NCBI RefSeq assembly: GCF_000154785.2
Contig: NC_015730.1
Span: forward strand, 1,736,001 to 1,800,000
DNA length: 64,000 bases
Direction of reading: 5' to 3'
DNA from: Roseobacter litoralis Och 149
Lineage (GTDB): Bacteria > Pseudomonadota > Alphaproteobacteria > Rhodobacterales > Rhodobacteraceae
How positions within the stretch are numbered: position 1 is the first letter of the stretch; the number at the start of each line of letters is the position of its first letter. Made by a program: the position numbers and the translations under genes. This document shows positions 18,136 through 27,202 of the stretch, piece by piece. Below the pieces are notes generated by a model. The model searched no databases. It was given only the letters and a program-made list of their open reading frames with translations, and was not told the DNA's origin.

Positions 18136-19181
18136 GTCGCGGCGAACATTCGATCAAAGGATTCAACGGTCTGGCCGCGCAAGGGCGCGAAGTCAGGCCA
18201 CTGCAGAGAGGTGGTCGTTGCCAGCTCTTCGGGTGTCGAAGGAACATAAGGCGCGGCCTCTGCCGGCACCTCGATGCCTTCCACGACCGTTCCGAAATAG
18301 ATCGGCGCGCTGCCTGCCATCGACTGGATTTCCGGCGTCAGCAGAATGTCGGTGAATTCGTGCACAAGGTCTGCGGTGCCGTCCTGCGTGTTGACGAACT
18401 GCACGATGTTCGTAGGCAACATCAGCGGTCCTGGCCCCGTGATCTTGGTGTAGCCGATGGGCAACCCGGAGTTTGCGGCAAGTGCGGAATTGACGTGCCA
18501 CAGGGGGGCCAGATCCACTTCGCCACGTTCGATCATCTGCTGCAACAGCGGCGGTGAGCGACCGACCAGCGGATCAAGTTCCATCCATTTGTTCAGCGCA
18601 AAGTCCATGTCGGACTGCGGCATCCCGAAGGCTTCGCTGGTTGCGGCAAGCACCCCGAGACCAAGGTTGGATTGCGGACGACACATGCCAATGCGCCCGG
18701 TGTAGTCGCCACTCCACAGTTCTTCCCATGTTGTGGGCGGCGTGGTGATCTTGGTCTTGTCGTAGGCGATACCGATCCCTTCGAACCAGATCGGCTGGCC
18801 GACGTCATAGCCATAGGATGGGAATTTCGGATCGACATTGGCCGTGTTTGGGATCTTCGAAAAGTCCAGTGGCACAAGGACGTCTTCGGCCAGCGCGTTG
18901 ATGATCGCGGGGGACCCCATGACGCCGAGGTCATAGGGGGAATTGCCCCGTGCTGCTTTGATCTGAGCGAGCGCTTCGGACGACAGGCCGCCGATGATGC
19001 GCAAAGAAACACCGGGGTTGCGGCGGGCAAGCTCTTCGCCGGCGGCAATCAGAGGCGCATCCGAATCGTTGCCATAGCCTGTCATTACCAATTCGCGGGT
19101 GGCAGCACGTAGAATTACCGGGCTGGCCAAGGCGGTTGCGGCTGTCAGCCCTCCAACAACGCTTCTTCTGGTTAGTTTCAT
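18132..19181 (-). CDS. Extracellular solute-binding protein, importer 2
   Basis: A 349-residue periplasmic protein with a twin-arginine leader (KLTRRSVVGGLTAATALASPVILRA) and a PotD-like fold (ELVMTGYGNDSDAPL at the mature start, WFEGIGIAYDKTKI in the middle). The start at 19181 precedes the leader; open frame further upstream is not coding. First gene of the operon; a DeoR-type regulator gene lies 162 bp upstream on the same strand. Confidence 0.91.
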   Translation of the reverse strand: MKLTRRSVVGGLTAATALASPVILRAATRELVMTGYGNDSDAPLIAAGEELARRNPGVSLRIIGGLSSEALAQIKAARGNSPYDLGVMGSPAIINALAEDVLVPLDFSKIPNTANVDPKFPSYGYDVGQPIWFEGIGIAYDKTKITTPPTTWEELWSGDYTGRIGMCRPQSNLGLGVLAATSEAFGMPQSDMDFALNKWMELDPLVGRSPPLLQQMIERGEVDLAPLWHVNSALAANSGLPIGYTKITGPGPLMLPTNIVQFVNTQDGTADLVHEFTDILLTPEIQSMAGSAPIYFGTVVEGIEVPAEAAPYVPSTPEELATTTSLQWPDFAPLRGQTVESFDRMFAAT

Positions 19182-19242
19182 GTCATGTCTCCCTGTCAGG
19201 ATTGCTATGCCGGATTCCCGGTCTGATGCAGTATACAACAAA

Positions 19243-19256
19243 ACTTTCGAATGCTT
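19243..19256. promoter_or_regulatory. Candidate DeoR operator, site 1
   Basis: ACTTTCGAATGCTT lies 62 bp upstream of the importer 2 binding-protein gene. It matches 12 of 14 positions of ACTTTCGAAGACTT at 20150-20163. DeoR-family repressors often bind TTTCG-containing repeats. Two sites only, so this is weak evidence. Confidence 0.35.
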
Positions 19257-19343
19257 TCGCAAGTTTAAAAATAAAAAAGCCCGATAATTTTTTTCGCTGT
19301 TGATGACCTCGAAGCATTGCGCACAAAAAAGCGGCAGTTCATT

Positions 19344-20141
19344 TCAGGCAAGAACAACTTTCAGGCCCGATTTTTGTAGCGCAGACACTTCAGTGGGGTT
19401 CGCTTTGCGATCGGTTACAAGTGTTGTGATATCCTGAATGGGGGCGATCCGCGCGCCGGCGACGTGCCCGATTTTGCCCCGATCCGCCAGCATGATGCAG
19501 CGCCGCGAGGCTGAAATCATAAAGCGTTTCACCTCTGCCTCCTCAAGGTTTGCGTTGGTAAAGCCGCGTTCCGCGTCGATACCTGCACAGCACAGGTAAG
19601 CGAAATCTGCGTTCAGGTGATCCAGCAGCAGCCCGGCAAAAGGCGGCACAAGGGAGCGGGAATTTGGATTTCGTCCGGATTTCTTGAGTTTGCCGCCCGT
19701 GACGAAAACCGTCGCGCCGGGGTGTTTTTCAAGCGCAATTGCAATGTCCAGGCTGGATGTAATGACCACCACGTCCTCGATGTCCTCGGGCAAAGCCATC
19801 GCCATGGCAAGTGTGGTTGTTCCTGCATCGAGGATAATGGTTTCGCCGCTGCGCACCATGCCAGCGGCGACAGCGCCGATGCGTTCTTTCTCGGATGTGA
19901 AGCTATGCGTGGGTACATCAACCGGGCGCTCAAAGCGGGCGGCCTGCATGGCCATTGCGCCCCCCCGGACCCGTCGCAAGAGCAAGCGTTTGTCCAGCGC
20001 ATCAAGGTCAGAGCGAATGGTAACTGTGGAAACGCCGAGTGCATCCGAGAGCTGGCCGACGTCTGCGATGCTTTGTTTGTTGATAATCTCCAGGATGCGC
20101 TGGTGCCTGTGCGTTAAAGGAGCATTATGCAGATTATCCAT
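19344..20141 (-). CDS. DeoR/GlpR-family transcriptional regulator
   Basis: A 265-residue repressor-type protein. It has an N-terminal DeoR helix-turn-helix (HRHQRILEIINKQSIADVGQLSDALGVSTVTIRSDLDALDKR, about residues 12-55) and a DeoRC sugar-phosphate sensing domain (ILDAGTTTLAMA, TSSLDIAIAL, VTGGKLKKSGRN). These regulators usually sense a phosphorylated sugar, which fits the adjacent divergent SIS and PfkB-kinase genes. The importer 2 operon lies downstream on the same strand. Confidence 0.93.
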   Translation of the reverse strand: MDNLHNAPLTHRHQRILEIINKQSIADVGQLSDALGVSTVTIRSDLDALDKRLLLRRVRGGAMAMQAARFERPVDVPTHSFTSEKERIGAVAAGMVRSGETIILDAGTTTLAMAMALPEDIEDVVVITSSLDIAIALEKHPGATVFVTGGKLKKSGRNPNSRSLVPPFAGLLLDHLNADFAYLCCAGIDAERGFTNANLEEAEVKRFMISASRRCIMLADRGKIGHVAGARIAPIQDITTLVTDRKANPTEVSALQKSGLKVVLA

Positions 20142-20149
20142 TTAGATTT

Positions 20150-20163
20150 ACTTTCGAAGACTT
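20150..20163. promoter_or_regulatory. Candidate DeoR operator, site 2
   Basis: ACTTTCGAAGACTT lies in the 118-bp divergent spacer between the DeoR gene and the SIS gene. It shares 12 of 14 bases with the site at 19243-19256. A repressor here could control both its own gene and the SIS-kinase-BtpA operon. Confidence 0.35.
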
Positions 20164-20259
20164 GCATTTCATTTCAATATGACAAATATCAAAAAGGCGC
20201 GTCGAGTGCCACATTTTTTCGATGCGCCCCTATACTGGCGGTCAATCACGGAGAGCCCA

Positions 20260-21372
20260 ATGAGTATCGAGCAAAGATTGAAAGAAATCCGGCGCGAGTC
20301 GTCTTCGGATGCGGCTGGCGATCCGGAACGGTTTCGCCGTGTCGCGTTGACCGAACATGAGATGATGTCGCAAGGGGAGGCGATCAGCGCCACGCTTGCG
20401 GCGAACAAGGGCCCGCTTGCGGATATCGGGCGCGATCTTGCGGGGCGGACGATCCGTCGCGTGGTCACGGTCGGATGCGGCGACAGCTGGATCGCAGGTC
20501 ACGGTGTGCGTCCCGCCATCGAGGCGGCACTCGGCGCGCCCTGCGAGCCTGTGGAAGCGTTCGACTTCGCCACCTACGGCTTGCACACGATCGATGCAGA
20601 AACCGTGGTGATCGGGCTCAGCTCCTCTGGAAAGACCGAGCCGGTGGTCGAAGGATTGACCGCGTCGGCTGCGCGGGGAGCATATACGATTGGTCTGTCC
20701 AACACGCTTGGCTCTCCGTTGATGGAGCAATGCCCGGGTGCTTTGCATATCCGCGCGACACGGGGCGGTTGGCCCACGCAATCAAGCACGGCCGCAATGG
20801 CTCTGATGCTCGCGATGGCGGCGTCGGTGCAAAAGGCGAAAGGCGGTGACAGCAGCGCGCTTGATGCCGCACTGGCTGATCTACCGGGTCAGGTGGATGC
20901 CGTGGCGCAGGCTTTTTACGAGCCTGCCAAGGAGGTGGCAAAGCACCTTGCCCGCGCCGATCTTATCCTGACGACGGGGGCGGGTCCTTTCTTTGCCCCG
21001 GCTGAGTTCGGCGCGGCCAAGCTGAAGGAACTGGCCCCCATTCACGCCTATTCCTTCCCGCTGGAAGAGTATCACCATTACCGCACACAGAAAGCGGGCG
21101 ATCCGATGTTCATGGTCGCGGGTGACGCAGAAAGCCACGCCCGTGCGCTGGAAACCGCGATCATGTCGCGGGGCTGCGAGGGCTATTGCGTGGCGCTGGT
21201 CCCCGAGGGTGAGACGGAAATTGCCGAGATCGCCGATGTGGCCTGGCATCTGCCGCAGGTGCCTGCCGAGACTGCGCCGATTATCTACAGCGTGCCTTTG
21301 CACCTCTTTGGGTATCACGCCGCGGTAGAGCGCGATGCGCTTGGCCTTGGTGCACCGAGGCTTGGTCTGTGA
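20260..21372 (+). CDS. SIS-domain sugar isomerase/deglycase (GlmS/FrlB-like)
   Basis: A 370-residue protein with two SIS domains. The first has VTVGCGDSWIAGHG and GLSSSGKTEPVVEGL; the second has LILTTGAGPFFAPAEFGAAKLKELAPIHAYSFPLEEYHHYR. There is no glutaminase domain. It resembles the isomerase half of GlmS and the FrlB deglycases that cleave sugar-phosphate amine adducts. GGAGAG lies 6 nt before the ATG at 20260, which is preferred to an in-frame ATG at 20179. First gene of a seven-gene operon. A role in splitting a phosphorylated glycosylamine is inferred. Confidence 0.9.
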   Translation: MSIEQRLKEIRRESSSDAAGDPERFRRVALTEHEMMSQGEAISATLAANKGPLADIGRDLAGRTIRRVVTVGCGDSWIAGHGVRPAIEAALGAPCEPVEAFDFATYGLHTIDAETVVIGLSSSGKTEPVVEGLTASAARGAYTIGLSNTLGSPLMEQCPGALHIRATRGGWPTQSSTAAMALMLAMAASVQKAKGGDSSALDAALADLPGQVDAVAQAFYEPAKEVAKHLARADLILTTGAGPFFAPAEFGAAKLKELAPIHAYSFPLEEYHHYRTQKAGDPMFMVAGDAESHARALETAIMSRGCEGYCVALVPEGETEIAEIADVAWHLPQVPAETAPIIYSVPLHLFGYHAAVERDALGLGAPRLGL

Positions 21373-21373
21373 C

Positions 21374-22396
21374 GTGACGCCTGATCTTATCACGGTCGGC
21401 GGGCTTACGGTGGACAATGTCGTCGCTGCAGACGGCACGGTCGCGCTTGATGTGGCGGGGGGCAACGGCGCATTCTCTGCCGCAGGCGCGCTCAACTGGG
21501 TGCGCCGCGTCGGGTTGGTCAGTTGTGCAGTGGCGAGCTATCCCAAAGAAACCATCGCGCGGCTGGAGGCTGGGGGCGTCGACCTTGCTGGCGTGATCTG
21601 GCGTGACGCGACTTTATCTGCGGGCAGTTGGTTTCTTTATGATGACGCCGGTCGGCGGGAAGAGGGGCTGACCGCGCCGGGCGCTGCACTGGCCGAGGCG
21701 GGTTTTCCGACGGACCGGCTGTCGCCCGCGCAGAGGGTCGCATGGCGCAGCGTGCTGCAGGATCGTGCGCAATCGGACGAGACCGGGTATTCAGGGTTTC
21801 GTGTGTTACACCCCTTAACTGCGGCGCAGGTGCCTGCGTCATGGGCCGATGCGCAGGGCATACATCTGGCCCCGAGTTCGCTGGCGGTTTTCGGCGAGAT
21901 GCTAAATTTCTTTGCCGGGAAAGGCGCCGTGATAACAGCGGATCCCGGCTGGCAGTTGGCCGATCTCTCGCTGGATGAACTTGGCCCGATCCTCTCGCGG
22001 CTGGACGCCTTTCTGCCAAGCGAAGTGGAACTGCGTGCCTTGGTGCCCGGCGCGTCGGTTTCTGATGCGCTGGCCGAGGTGGCCGCGCGGTTTTCCGGTG
22101 TACTCGTGGTCAAGATGGGACCAAAGGGCGCGCTGGTCTGGGACCGCAGCGCGGGCCAACCCATCGACGTGCCGGCGCGCAAGGTTGCGACACGCGATCC
22201 GACGGGTGCGGGCGACAGTTTTTGCGGCGGCTTTCTGGCCGGACTGGTGGAAAGTGGCGACCCGGTGCAGGCGGCACGCTTCGGCGCGATCTCCGCAGCC
22301 CGAACGGTGAGCACATTCGGTGCAGCAGACGCCTTGCCCGAAGACACGACCCTCGCGCGCGCCGCACTGCAACAGGAAGCAAGCCTATGCCATTGA
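21374..22396 (+). CDS. PfkB-family carbohydrate kinase
   Basis: A 340-residue ribokinase-type kinase. The N-terminus DLITVGGLTVDNVV and GGNGAFSAAGAL form the sugar-binding region, and the C-terminal signature ATRDPTGAGDSFCGGFLAGL carries the catalytic Asp. The GTG at 21374, 1 bp after the SIS stop, gives the normal family N-terminus; the frame is open to an ATG at 21335 inside the SIS gene. It overlaps the next gene by 10 bp. It probably phosphorylates the sugar moiety acted on by the SIS protein. Confidence 0.91.
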   Translation: MTPDLITVGGLTVDNVVAADGTVALDVAGGNGAFSAAGALNWVRRVGLVSCAVASYPKETIARLEAGGVDLAGVIWRDATLSAGSWFLYDDAGRREEGLTAPGAALAEAGFPTDRLSPAQRVAWRSVLQDRAQSDETGYSGFRVLHPLTAAQVPASWADAQGIHLAPSSLAVFGEMLNFFAGKGAVITADPGWQLADLSLDELGPILSRLDAFLPSEVELRALVPGASVSDALAEVAARFSGVLVVKMGPKGALVWDRSAGQPIDVPARKVATRDPTGAGDSFCGGFLAGLVESGDPVQAARFGAISAARTVSTFGAADALPEDTTLARAALQQEASLCH

Positions 22397-23175
22397 AATT
22401 ATTCGACCTTCACAAACCCGTCATCGCCGCGCTGCACCTGCCGGATTTCGCGCTGAACCGGCATCTGTCGGTCGCATGGTACGAAGACTACGCGGTCGCA
22501 AATGCCCGCGTTTTTGCCGAGGCTGGGATACCTTGGATCAAACTGCAGGATCAGACCAAGACCGCAGGGCTTGCAGCGCCGGACACGCTAACGCTGATGG
22601 CTTCACTCGGTCGTTTGATCCGCTCGGAGGTGCCCGAGCTTGGGCTTGGTATCATCGTTGAGGCGCATGATCCTAATGCAGCTCTTTGCGTGGCGCATGC
22701 GTCAGGGGCCGATTTCATCCGGTTGAAGGTGTTCGTCGGGGGTGCCATGACCGCGCAAGGCCCGCGCGATGGCCTGAGCGCGGAAGTTGTGGCGATGCGT
22801 GCCGCGCTGCGCCGCGCCGACATCGCTATTCTGGCAGATATTCATGACCGCACGGCGATGCCGCTCTCCAGTGAAAGCCAGCCCTTTGCGGCAAACTGGG
22901 CTGTGAAATCCGGCGCTGATGGCTTGGTCATTACCGGTGCGAGTTTCACCGACACGCTGAGCCGTATCAACGCCGTGCGGGACAGTGGCACACGCAATCC
23001 TATCTTGATCGGAGGCGGCGTGACCGAGAACAACGTGCACGAGGCGATGGCGGCAGCGGATGGTGTGATCGTCAGCAGTGCCCTGATGCGACGCGACGCG
23101 GCGGCAGAGGATGTGATCCAATGGGACGGGGATCTGTGCAAGCGTTTCATGGACGCGGTCGGGGTGGCGGCATGA
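22387..23175 (+). CDS. BtpA/SgcQ-family TIM-barrel protein
   Basis: A 262-residue protein of the BtpA family (MPLKLFDLHKPVIAALHLPDF, SGADFIRLKVFVGGAMTAQG, ILADIHDRTAMPL, LIGGGVTENNVHEAMAAADGVIVSSALM). The phosphate-binding end of a TIM barrel is visible in the last motif. BtpA was first linked to photosystem I in cyanobacteria, but in other bacteria it occurs in sugar operons such as sgc. Here it follows a kinase and a SIS protein, so a sugar-phosphate-processing enzyme is more likely. Confidence 0.88.
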   Translation: MPLKLFDLHKPVIAALHLPDFALNRHLSVAWYEDYAVANARVFAEAGIPWIKLQDQTKTAGLAAPDTLTLMASLGRLIRSEVPELGLGIIVEAHDPNAALCVAHASGADFIRLKVFVGGAMTAQGPRDGLSAEVVAMRAALRRADIAILADIHDRTAMPLSSESQPFAANWAVKSGADGLVITGASFTDTLSRINAVRDSGTRNPILIGGGVTENNVHEAMAAADGVIVSSALMRRDAAAEDVIQWDGDLCKRFMDAVGVAA

Positions 23176-24119
23176 CGCAGCCGCGCGACTTTGCAGGCTA
23201 TGCAGGGCACCCCCCCGCGATGCGCTGGCCCAATGGCGCGGGTCTCGCGGTTTCCATCGTCGTGAATGTCGAAGAAGGGGCCGAGCTTTCCCTCAGCGCG
23301 GGCGATGAACGCAACGAGCATATCTACGAGGCCGTCGAGCGGGTCGAAGGCCAGCCTGATCTGTGTATGGAGAGCCACTTTGAATATGGGCCGCGCGCGG
23401 GATGGCCGCGCATTCGCGAGGCGTTGCGCAGTCGCAAGGTACCCGCCACCCTGAACGCCTGCGGTCGCGCGTTGGAGGCCACGCCGTGGATTGCACAGCA
23501 GGCGGTCGAAGATGGGCACGAGATCGCGGCCCACGGCTGGCGCTGGGAGCGGCATGTCCACATGGACGAGCAGACCGAGCGACGCGCCATCGCCCGCACT
23601 GTGGCGGCAATCGAACGCAGCGCCGGCACCCCGCCGCTGGGGTGGCATACCCGGTCGGCCACCTCATCGCACACCCGTGATTTGTTGATCGAGCAGGGCG
23701 GCTTTCTCTATGACAGCAACGCCTATAATGACGACATTCCCTATGTCGTTGATACGGGGCATGGCCCCCACGTGGTGCTGCCTTATGCCTTTGATACCAA
23801 TGACATGCGGTATTACAACAACGGCGGTTTCGTCTTTGCCGAGGATTTCGCACGGTATTGCATCGCGGGGTTCGACAGGCTGTTGCAGGAGGCCGACGAT
23901 GCCCCGCGCATGCTGTCCATTGGCTTGCACACGCGCATCATCGGACGTCCGGCACGTATTGCGGGGCTGGAGGCTTTTCTGGACCATGTGCTTGCTCATG
24001 AAAACGTCTGGCTCGCGACCCGCGCCGATATCGCACAAGCGTGGCGCAAGGCGATCGGACTGCCAGACTGGCAGCCCCGTCCTTGTCCTGAAACCTTCGC
24101 AACGGATAGTCCAACATGA
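23172..24119 (+). CDS. Polysaccharide deacetylase-fold hydrolase, PuuE-like (paralog 1)
   Basis: A 315-residue CE4-fold protein most like PuuE allantoinases. It has DFAGYAGHPPAMRWPNGA and VVNVEEGAELSL at the N-terminus, ESHFEYGPRAGWPR, the metal-region HEIAAHGWRWERH, and SIGLHTRIIGRPAR near the end. It overlaps BtpA by ATGA. PuuE opens the allantoin ring without zinc in pseudomonads. Divergence from the third paralog at 31217 suggests another ureide or cyclic amide substrate. Confidence 0.9.
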   Translation: MTQPRDFAGYAGHPPAMRWPNGAGLAVSIVVNVEEGAELSLSAGDERNEHIYEAVERVEGQPDLCMESHFEYGPRAGWPRIREALRSRKVPATLNACGRALEATPWIAQQAVEDGHEIAAHGWRWERHVHMDEQTERRAIARTVAAIERSAGTPPLGWHTRSATSSHTRDLLIEQGGFLYDSNAYNDDIPYVVDTGHGPHVVLPYAFDTNDMRYYNNGGFVFAEDFARYCIAGFDRLLQEADDAPRMLSIGLHTRIIGRPARIAGLEAFLDHVLAHENVWLATRADIAQAWRKAIGLPDWQPRPCPETFATDSPT

Positions 24120-25003
24120 CCCGCGACCTTATCGGCTATGGCGGTGCATGGCCCGCCCTGACCTGGCCGGGCGGGTCAAAACTGGCGGTTTCCGTTGTGG
24201 TCAATTTCGAGGAAGGGGCAGAGCAGCAGGTGATAGATGGCGATCCGGTCAGTGAACGGATGGGCGAGGTAATCTCGGTCGTGCCAGAGGGTAGACCGGA
24301 CCCCGGGCAGGCGCAGATCTTTGCCTATGGCACCCGCGCGGGTGCATGGCGCATGGCAGATGCCTTGCGGCACTACCACGTACCGGCGACTGTTTTCGCC
24401 TGTGGGCGCGCGGCTGAACGCGCAGCGCCTGTTTTGCAAGTGTTCTCCAAGGACGGCCATGAAACCGCCTGCCACGGCTGGCTCTGGCGGCCGCATGCCG
24501 ACTATGACAGCGCCGAAGCCGAAGCCCACGATCTGGATCGCGCAACTGCAGCGATCACAAAAGTCACAGGTGCCGCGCCGATGGGTTTTTTCTGCCGGGG
24601 TGCTGAAAGCCCATGGACCCGCGACCTGCTTGCGGCGCGTGGGTTTGTGTATACGTCCAACGGGTTCGATGATGATCTGCCGTACCGCGACCCCTCTGGG
24701 CTGACGGTCGTTCCTTACGCGCTGGACGCCAATGACATGAAGTTCTTCCACCCCAACGGTTTCGTGCGGGCGCAGGACATGGTCGATTATGTCACTGATG
24801 CGCTGGATGTGCTGGAGGCCGAGGCCGCCCGAGGCCTGCCGCGCCTGCTCAACATCGGGTTTCACTTGCGCATCGTGGGGCGGCCCGGCCGGTTCAAGGC
24901 GTTCGAGCAGATCCTCGCTGAACTAGACCGCCGCCGCGACCGGCTCTGGCTGGCGCGGCGCATCGACATTGCCGAGGCGTTTGATAAGGCCTGTCCGGCA
25001 TGA
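24116..25003 (+). CDS. Polysaccharide deacetylase-fold hydrolase, PuuE-like (paralog 2)
   Basis: A 295-residue PuuE-type protein (DLIGYGGAWPALTWPGGS, VVNFEEGAEQQV, IFAYGTRAGAWR, HETACHGWLWRPH, NIGFHLRIVGRPGR). The two adjacent paralogs overlap by ATGA and are clearly divergent, so they may form a heteromer or act on successive intermediates. The substrate is unknown; cyclic ureide hydrolysis is inferred. Confidence 0.9.
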   Translation: MTRDLIGYGGAWPALTWPGGSKLAVSVVVNFEEGAEQQVIDGDPVSERMGEVISVVPEGRPDPGQAQIFAYGTRAGAWRMADALRHYHVPATVFACGRAAERAAPVLQVFSKDGHETACHGWLWRPHADYDSAEAEAHDLDRATAAITKVTGAAPMGFFCRGAESPWTRDLLAARGFVYTSNGFDDDLPYRDPSGLTVVPYALDANDMKFFHPNGFVRAQDMVDYVTDALDVLEAEAARGLPRLLNIGFHLRIVGRPGRFKAFEQILAELDRRRDRLWLARRIDIAEAFDKACPA

Positions 25004-25647
25004 TCGCATTGATCAATCCCAATACGTCGACGGCCACGACCGCCGCTATGCTGCGTATCGCGCGGGAAACGGCAGGGCCCGACGTGGATATACGGGGCTT
25101 TACCGCGCCATTCGGGGCATCGCTCATCACAAATCCGCAAGCCTTGGCTGAGGCGGAACAGGCAGTGATTGCCCTTGCGCCAGAACTGTCGCAGGCGTCT
25201 GCGGTGATCATTGCGGCTTTCGGTGATCCGGGTCTAAACGCTCTTAGCGCACGTCTGCACGTCCCTGTTACCGGCATTGCCGAAGCCGGTATGCAAGAGG
25301 CGGCGGAAGGGAAACGTACCTTTGCGGTCGTCACGACAACACCGGATCTGGTGGATCCCATCGCTGAAATGGCTTCTCGCAATGGTCATGCAACATTCAT
25401 CGGAACATGGACCACAAAGGGCGATCCTGTCCGCTTGATGTCGAACGCGTCTGACCTGCGTGACGCGCTGGCAGAGGCTTGCGCGCGCGCTGTCCGCGCG
25501 GGTGCAGGCGCAATTGTCATCGGGGGCGGGCCACTGGCGCAAGCCGCGCGCGGCCTGTCAGCCACGTCACCCGTCCCGTTGATCGAGCCGCTGCCTGCTG
25601 CCGTCCGGCTGAGCCTCACGCACCTTGGGCAAGGGGGCGTTCAATGA
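25000..25647 (+). CDS. Aspartate/glutamate/hydantoin racemase family protein (second)
   Basis: A 215-residue protein with the family N-terminus MIALINPNTSTATTAAML and the GGGPLAQAARGL segment near the C-terminus. As in the 8031-8774 protein, the central position where a catalytic cysteine is usual is AAFGDPGLNAL, with no cysteine. Both proteins may therefore belong to a non-racemase subgroup. It overlaps both neighbours by ATGA. Confidence 0.85.
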   Translation: MIALINPNTSTATTAAMLRIARETAGPDVDIRGFTAPFGASLITNPQALAEAEQAVIALAPELSQASAVIIAAFGDPGLNALSARLHVPVTGIAEAGMQEAAEGKRTFAVVTTTPDLVDPIAEMASRNGHATFIGTWTTKGDPVRLMSNASDLRDALAEACARAVRAGAGAIVIGGGPLAQAARGLSATSPVPLIEPLPAAVRLSLTHLGQGGVQ

Positions 25648-27155
25648 CCCGTCACCTGGTCGTGGCAGATCATATCATCACCGGCTTTGACGCCAGTGGG
25701 GTGCCGCAAATCGTCGAGGAGGGGGCAATCCTGATCGACGGCGACCGGGTGGCCGGGATCGGTGCGGCAAAGGCGCTGCGGCTGGCACATCCAAATCTGC
25801 CCGAGACCGGAGGCGCGGGATATGTCGCTATTCCGGGCCTGATCAATGCGCATCATCATGTGGGTCTCACACCGTTCCAGATGGGTGCGCGCGACCAGCC
25901 GCTGGAGCTGTGGTTCCCCGAACGCCTTGCCATGCGCGATGTGGATCCGCGACTGGACACGCTCTATTCCGCTTTCGAGATGATTGCCTCGGGCGTGACC
26001 ACTGTACAGCACCTGCACAGCCGTGCGCCGGGGGACACCGACGCGGTGCTTGCCCGTGCCGATACGATCATTGGCGCGTATCGCGAGTTGGGCATGCGGG
26101 CGAGCTATTCTTTTGCCCTGCGCGATCAGAACCGGATGATCTACGCCGCCGATGAGGAATTCGTGGCCGCGCTGCCGCCCGCGTTGCAGAAACCGACGGC
26201 AGAATATCTTGCGGGCTTTGGCCTGCCGCTGTCAGAGCAGATCGCGGTGTTTCATGCGCTGCGCGAACGCTGGGCAGATGATCCGCTGATCGGGATACAG
26301 ATTGCGCCCTCGAACCTGCACTGGTTGTCGGATGCAGCGCTGGAGAGTGCGGCGCGCATGGCGCAGGACACCGGCGCGCCCTTGCACATGCACCTGCTGG
26401 AAACGCCGTATCAGCAAGAATACGCGCATAGGCGGACCGGGGGTTCTGCGCTGGAACATGTGGACAGCTTTGGGTTGATCGGACCGCAGCTTACGATCGG
26501 GCACGGGGTCTGGATGACGCCGGATGACATTGCGCTTGTGGCCGAGCGGGGGGCGTGTTTGTGCCATAACTGCTCGTCAAACCTGCGGCTTAAGAGTGGG
26601 ACGGCCGATCTGAATGCCTTTCTGGCCAGCGGCGTGCCTGTGGGTCTGGGCATTGACGAGGCGGGGATCAATGATGACCGGGATATGCTGCAGGAAATGC
26701 GGCTGGCGCTGACACTGCATCGCCCGCCCGGACATGATGCACCGTCCCCCGATGCCGGCGACATCCTGCGCATGGCCACAGAACACGGTGCCGCCACGAC
26801 ACCATTTGCGGACCGGATCGGTAGGCTTGCGCCGGGGCAGATGGCCGACATTGTCCTGCTGGACTGGCGCGCCGTGACTTACCCATGGCAAGATCCGGCA
26901 ATGCCTTTGATAGATGTACTGGTACGGCGCGCCAAAGCGGGGGCCGTCGCATCGGTGATGATCGGCGGGCGTACCGTTTACCGGGACGGCAATTTCATCG
27001 GCGTTGACCGCGGCGAGACCCTCAAGGAACTCGCACTTGAACTGGCCCGTCCGGACACGCCGACGGAAGCCAACCTACGGCGTTTGTCCAAAGACCTGTT
27101 GGAGCCTGTTCGCAGGTATTACAGCGGATGGTGCAAGGACCTTCAGGGCCACTGA
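25644..27155 (+). CDS. Amidohydrolase (TrzN/SsnA/8-oxoguanine deaminase-like)
   Basis: A 503-residue subtype III-like amidohydrolase. Metal ligands are visible in PGLINAHHHVG (HxH), MHLLETPYQ, TIGHGVWM and GLGIDEAGINDD. The family hydrolyses or deaminates amino-substituted N-heterocycles such as guanine derivatives and triazines. An extra C-terminal region of ~50 residues follows GGRTVYRDGNF. The start MTRHLVVADH at 25644 overlaps the racemase stop by ATGA. Last gene of the SIS-led operon. Confidence 0.91.
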   Translation: MTRHLVVADHIITGFDASGVPQIVEEGAILIDGDRVAGIGAAKALRLAHPNLPETGGAGYVAIPGLINAHHHVGLTPFQMGARDQPLELWFPERLAMRDVDPRLDTLYSAFEMIASGVTTVQHLHSRAPGDTDAVLARADTIIGAYRELGMRASYSFALRDQNRMIYAADEEFVAALPPALQKPTAEYLAGFGLPLSEQIAVFHALRERWADDPLIGIQIAPSNLHWLSDAALESAARMAQDTGAPLHMHLLETPYQQEYAHRRTGGSALEHVDSFGLIGPQLTIGHGVWMTPDDIALVAERGACLCHNCSSNLRLKSGTADLNAFLASGVPVGLGIDEAGINDDRDMLQEMRLALTLHRPPGHDAPSPDAGDILRMATEHGAATTPFADRIGRLAPGQMADIVLLDWRAVTYPWQDPAMPLIDVLVRRAKAGAVASVMIGGRTVYRDGNFIGVDRGETLKELALELARPDTPTEANLRRLSKDLLEPVRRYYSGWCKDLQGH

Positions 27156-27202
27156 AACGCAGCGCCCCCGGTTCTTCATCAGGTTGTTTTTTGCGCATTT
27201 TC

